Positions 5,711-8,884 of a stretch of 8,884 nucleotides of DNA are shown piece after piece. A program made the position numbers and the translations under genes. This DNA is from Chloroflexota bacterium. GTDB taxonomy: Bacteria; Chloroflexota; Anaerolineae; UBA1429. Position 1 is the stretch's first letter. Each line of letters starts with the position of its first letter. The notes under the pieces are model-generated. The model was given only the letters and a program-made list of their open reading frames with translations, did not search any database and was not told the DNA's origin. The stretch is taken from contig JAAZBY010000289.1 in the NCBI GenBank assembly GCA_012513595.1, positions 1 through 8,884 of the forward strand, read 5' to 3'.

Positions 5711-8170
5711 ATGCCACTCGTCTTTTTCGTCGTCTCTGTCGTTCTGGGCGTGCTGGCGGCGCGAGGGGGCTGCCCGGGTCTGCCGGTCCTCCTGGCCTGC
5801 GACGGGGCCGGCCTGTGCGCGGCGCTCCTATCCTGGCGGCTGAGGCGCGGGCGGCAGGCGGCCGCAGTCGCCCTCGGCCTGGCCCTGGGGGCCACGCGCT
5901 ACGCCCTGGCGCTGCCGGCCATCGACGCGGGGCACCTGGCCTACTATAACGACGCCGGGCGCGCCCTGGTGCGCGCCTGGGTGGCTGAGGAGCCGCTCCT
6001 GCGCGGTGGGTATACTCAGCTCACCCTTGAGGCCATCAGCCTGGAGCCTGCCGGCCAGGTCATCGCCGTGCGCGGACGCCTCCTCGCCGACGTGCCCCTC
6101 TACCCGGCCGTCGAGTACGGCGACGTCGTGCTCGTCGAGGGGCTCCTGGCAAGCCCTGCGGAGGGCGACGGCGCCTCCTACGGCGAGTACCTGGCGCAGC
6201 AGGGCGTGTTATCGAGGATGCCGCGCGCCACCGTTATGCGGGTCGGCTCGCGGCCGGGCGCCATCGTGGCCCTCCGCCGGGCGGCAGGGCGGCTCAAGAC
6301 GCGGGCGCGGGCGGCCATCGACTCCGTGCTGCCCAACCCCGAGGCCGGCCTGCTCAGCGGGATGCTCCTGGGCCTCGACCATACCCTGCCGGCGGACCTT
6401 CAGGAAGCCTTTCGTCGTGCGGGCCTCACCCACATCATCGTCATCTCGGGGTACAACATCGGCCTCGTGCTGACGCTCTTTCTCCTGGGCAGGCACCTGG
6501 TACGGCGGCAGGTGGCCCTGTCGGCCGGGGTGGTGGCCATCGGCGCCTACGCCCAGTTCGTGGGCACCTCGCCACCGGTGGCGCGGGCGGCCCTCATGGG
6601 GATCGTGTTCGCCCTCGGCCCGCTCCTCGGGCGCCGCAGCCACTCATTGACGGCGCTGGACTTTGCCACCCTGGTGATGGTGGCCGCCAACCCGTTGACG
6701 CTCTGGAGCGTCAGCTTTCAGCTGTCGCTGGCCGCCACGCTGGGCCTCCTCCTGATGGAGCGTCGCCTGGCCGAGCACTTTGCTGCCCTGGCCGCCGGCA
6801 GCGACAGCGCCTGGCGGCGCGCCGGGCGCCTCCTCGGCGATGGCTTTCTGTGCACCGTCGTGGCCCAGGCCGCCACCCTGCCCGTCATCTGGCACCACTT
6901 TGGCGAGCTCTCGGTGGTCTCGCCCCTGTCCAACGCACTGGTGCTGTGGCTGCAGCCCGCGCTGCTCGTCTGTGGGGCGGCGGCAGCCCTGGGGGGCTTG
7001 GCGTGGTTGCCCCTGGGGCGGGTGTTGGGCTGGCTGGCCTGGCCGGCGCTGCGGCTGACCCTCCTCGTGGTGGAATGGTCCGGCCGCCTGCCGTGGGCCT
7101 CCGCCAGCGTCCCGCGGCTGGGCACGGCATGGGTCTGGGCTATCTATGCCGCGCTGGCGCTGGGCGTCTTCCTGCTGGAGCGCACGCGAGAGCGGCGGGC
7201 AGCGGCGCCGCCAGCGCCGGAGGTTCCGCCTCTCCCGACCGCCCCGCGGGCTGCACAGCCGTCGGCCACGCGCCCGCAGTGGGCCGGCCTCGCCGGGCTG
7301 GGGCTGCTTGCGGTGGCGCTGTGGGGCGCCGGCATCGCCCTCCCCGACGGGCGCACCCACGTGACCTTCCTCGACGTGGGCCAGGGCGACGCTGTCCTCA
7401 TCCGTTCGCCCGGCGGGCGGACGGTCCTCGTCGATGGCGGCCCCGATCCCACAGTGCTCCTGGCCCGCCTGGGGCGCGCGCTCCCCTTCTGGCAGCGGAG
7501 CATCGACGTCGTCGTGGCCACGCACGCCGATGCGGACCACCTCACCGGCCTGCTGGCCGTGCTGGAGCGTTACGAGGTCGGCGCGGCCGTCCAGCCGCCG
7601 GGCCTGGAGGGGGGTGACTTGGTGCGGCGCTGGGACGCGTTGCTGGCCGAACGCGGCATCCCACGTGTGACCGCCTGGCGGGGCTGGCGCGCCGCCCTTG
7701 GCGACGGCCAGACGCTCGAGGCGCTGCACCCCGATGCCGGGGCCCGCGCCCTCCCCGGCGAGGATCTGAATCCCTATTCGCTGGTGCTGCGCGTTGAGGC
7801 CGAGGGCCAGGCCGTGTTGCTGACCGCCGACATCGACGCCGACGCGGAGCGCCGCCTGCTCGCCACCCGGCTCCCTCTGGGCGCCGCCGTCCTCAAGGTG
7901 GCCCACCACGGCGCGGGCGGCGCCACGTCCGAGGCGTTCCTCTCCGCGGTGCGCCCGGCGGCGGCCATCATCAGCGTCGGGAGCGACAACACCTTCGGGC
8001 ACCCGGCCCCGGCCGCGCTCGATCGCCTGCGCGGCGCGGAGGCTTCGATCTGGCGCACCGACCTGTGCGGTGCCATCGATGTGGCCATCGACGAGGCCGG
8101 CCTGCAGGTGCACACCGCGCGCCCTTGCGAACCATCCGGGCGCGCCCTCCCGCTGGCCGCCACGCCGTAG
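5711..8170 (+). CDS. comEC: ComEC/Rec2 DNA-uptake channel with C-terminal metallo-beta-lactamase nuclease-like domain
   Basis: This 819-residue membrane protein has the full three-part ComEC layout. Hydrophobic helices fill residues 1-75, followed by a soluble DUF4131/OB-like region (about 85-180, with VRGRLLADVPLYP and ASYGEYLAQQGV). The competence membrane domain (about 205-495) contains GMLLGLDHTLP and HIIVISGYNIGLVL. One further helix lies near 525-545. The C-terminal metallo-beta-lactamase-fold domain carries LDVGQGDAV (D555), VDGG (575-577), THADADH (H605, D607, D609, H610), LTAD (D707), AHHG (H732, H733) and FGHP (H764). All metal-site residues look intact. ComEC carries single-stranded DNA through the inner membrane in natural transformation, and this domain is thought to degrade the non-transported strand. 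The membrane motif reads SGYN, where many homologues have SG-x-H. AAGG (5701-5704) is a modest ribosome site 6 bases before the ATG. No other com gene is in the window. It converges on the GNAT gene 13 bases later. Confidence 0.95.
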   Translation: MPLVFFVVSVVLGVLAARGGCPGLPVLLACDGAGLCAALLSWRLRRGRQAAAVALGLALGATRYALALPAIDAGHLAYYNDAGRALVRAWVAEEPLLRGGYTQLTLEAISLEPAGQVIAVRGRLLADVPLYPAVEYGDVVLVEGLLASPAEGDGASYGEYLAQQGVLSRMPRATVMRVGSRPGAIVALRRAAGRLKTRARAAIDSVLPNPEAGLLSGMLLGLDHTLPADLQEAFRRAGLTHIIVISGYNIGLVLTLFLLGRHLVRRQVALSAGVVAIGAYAQFVGTSPPVARAALMGIVFALGPLLGRRSHSLTALDFATLVMVAANPLTLWSVSFQLSLAATLGLLLMERRLAEHFAALAAGSDSAWRRAGRLLGDGFLCTVVAQAATLPVIWHHFGELSVVSPLSNALVLWLQPALLVCGAAAALGGLAWLPLGRVLGWLAWPALRLTLLVVEWSGRLPWASASVPRLGTAWVWAIYAALALGVFLLERTRERRAAAPPAPEVPPLPTAPRAAQPSATRPQWAGLAGLGLLAVALWGAGIALPDGRTHVTFLDVGQGDAVLIRSPGGRTVLVDGGPDPTVLLARLGRALPFWQRSIDVVVATHADADHLTGLLAVLERYEVGAAVQPPGLEGGDLVRRWDALLAERGIPRVTAWRGWRAALGDGQTLEALHPDAGARALPGEDLNPYSLVLRVEAEGQAVLLTADIDADAERRLLATRLPLGAAVLKVAHHGAGGATSEAFLSAVRPAAAIISVGSDNTFGHPAPAALDRLRGAEASIWRTDLCGAIDVAIDEAGLQVHTARPCEPSGRALPLAATP

Positions 8171-8183
8171 CGCCGGCCCGGTT

Positions 8184-8884
8184 CTAGGCGCCCTCCAACT
8201 CGGATAGCAGCCTCCCCCAGGCCGCCGTCTCACGTAACGCGGCGAGGTGTGGCGACCGCTCCAGCGCTGCCCGGTCGCCATAGCCTCGACCGATGGCCTG
8301 CCGCAGCCGCTCGCAAGCTCGCTCCTCCTGGCCCAAGCGGGCCAGGGCGCAGGCCGCGCCCCAATACGCCCAGGCCGGGGCGGCGCCAGTGCCCACGGAG
8401 CGCTCAAACCACTCGCGCGCGCCAGCAACGTCCCCCTCGAATAGGCGGACGTTGCCGTTCACAGCCAGGTTCTGCGCCTCATCGAACCAGACCACAAAGA
8501 TAGAGTAGTCGCACGCGTCGGCCAAGCCTGCCGCGTGGGCCGTGGCGATCGAGGGCACGTTGGGCGCCCAGGCGTGCCAGCCCACCCTGCGGACGTCCCG
8601 CGCCCCCGCCATCTCAACCAGCGCCTGCGCCGCGGCGGTGCCCAGCCCCTTCCGGCGATGCTCCGCGACCGTCTCAATCCCCACCTCGCAGCGGTCACCG
8701 GTGTTGTACTCGGAGAGGCACCAGGCGACGATCTCGTCGTCACGAGTGATGCAGACGCCGAAGGATTTGGCCAGGAACTCCTCCACCGAGGGGCGCTCGG
8801 AGCACATCTCCTCACAGAGCGCCTCCCCGTTCCGCCAGGCCCGCTCGGCCAGCAGGTCGGCGTCTACCGCGCGCAGCGTGTAGC
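8184..8884 (-). CDS. GNAT-family N-acetyltransferase with a TPR-like C-terminal tail; start outside the window
   Basis: From the stop at 8184 the frame stays open to the window edge, so 232 residues are seen and the start lies to the right. An ATG at 8807 is possible. However, the 25 codons before it (YTLRAVDADLLAERAW...) read like the normal beginning of this family, so it is probably internal. The N-terminal part resembles the GNAT_acetyltran/ZmaR-like group: FGVCITRDDEIVAWCLSEY, then VGIETVAEHRRKGLGTAAA with the acetyl-CoA loop R-R-K-G-L-G (about in-window residues 76-81), then a WAPNVPS segment. These enzymes move acetyl from acetyl-CoA to amines. The last ~95 residues hold helical repeats of TPR type (GDVAGAREWFERSV, then ARLGQEERACERLRQAI), followed by an LxxL-rich end. 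This may be a protein-contact module. The substrate is unknown. Confidence 0.82.
   Translation of the reverse strand, partial: YTLRAVDADLLAERAWRNGEALCEEMCSERPSVEEFLAKSFGVCITRDDEIVAWCLSEYNTGDRCEVGIETVAEHRRKGLGTAAAQALVEMAGARDVRRVGWHAWAPNVPSIATAHAAGLADACDYSIFVVWFDEAQNLAVNGNVRLFEGDVAGAREWFERSVGTGAAPAWAYWGAACALARLGQEERACERLRQAIGRGYGDRAALERSPHLAALRETAAWGRLLSELEGA

Noticed and set aside
6011..6016. TATACT inside comEC as a -10 box
   Set aside because: It lies inside the coding frame with no matching -35 box or nearby gene start, so it is probably chance.
6644..8428. Long minus-strand open frame (594 codons) opposite comEC
   Set aside because: The low-complexity Arg/Gly/Gln-rich translation has no domain, and it overlaps both the intact ComEC nuclease-like domain and the GNAT gene.

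Overview
This is a GC-rich, densely packed stretch of bacterial chromosome carrying eight protein-coding genes, two of them cut by the window edges. The gene set (PPK2, an AlkZ/YcaQ-like winged-helix protein, an iron-type alcohol dehydrogenase, a cupin, an inositol-phosphatase-family enzyme, MtaB, ComEC and a GNAT acetyltransferase) and the style of the proteins fit a free-living, high-GC bacterium. A member of the Chloroflexota is my best guess, from the Ala/Arg/Gly-rich but moderately conserved proteins, the SGYN form of the ComEC motif and the TATAAT-type promoters. This is inference; no rRNA or marker gene is present to settle it. There is no mobile element, CRISPR array, tRNA or rRNA in the window.

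Layout. On the plus strand, positions 1-490 hold the C-terminal part of a polyphosphate kinase 2. A 153-base gap (491-643) follows, with a 10-bp perfect palindrome and an extended -10 promoter. Next comes a winged-helix protein of the AlkZ/YcaQ family (644-1900). A two-gene unit comes after it: an Fe-type alcohol dehydrogenase starting at TTG behind a strong Shine-Dalgarno (1962-3107) and a one-domain cupin (3132-3467). On the minus strand lie an inositol-monophosphatase-family gene (3473-4243) and, upstream of it, mtaB (4277-5584), 33 bases apart and probably co-transcribed. A 126-base gap (5585-5710) carries two back-to-back candidate promoters, one for mtaB/IMPase and one for comEC on the plus strand (5711-8170). 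The right end (8184-8884) is a minus-strand GNAT acetyltransferase with a TPR-like tail; its start lies beyond the window. No gene-free stretch exceeds 300 bases.

How the genes work together. The only clear functional pairing suggested by position is alcohol dehydrogenase plus cupin. The phosphatase/mtaB pairing looks like ordinary housekeeping co-transcription. ComEC points to natural DNA uptake, though no other competence gene is present here. Both convergent gene pairs are separated by only 5 and 13 bases, so there is no room for conventional terminators between them.

I found no convincing previously undescribed multi-gene system. The points most worth a second look are residue-level: an AlkZ-like protein lacking the QxQ catalytic motif, an Fe-ADH with Gln in place of a metal-binding His, and a promoter placed so close to mtaB that its mRNA may be leaderless.
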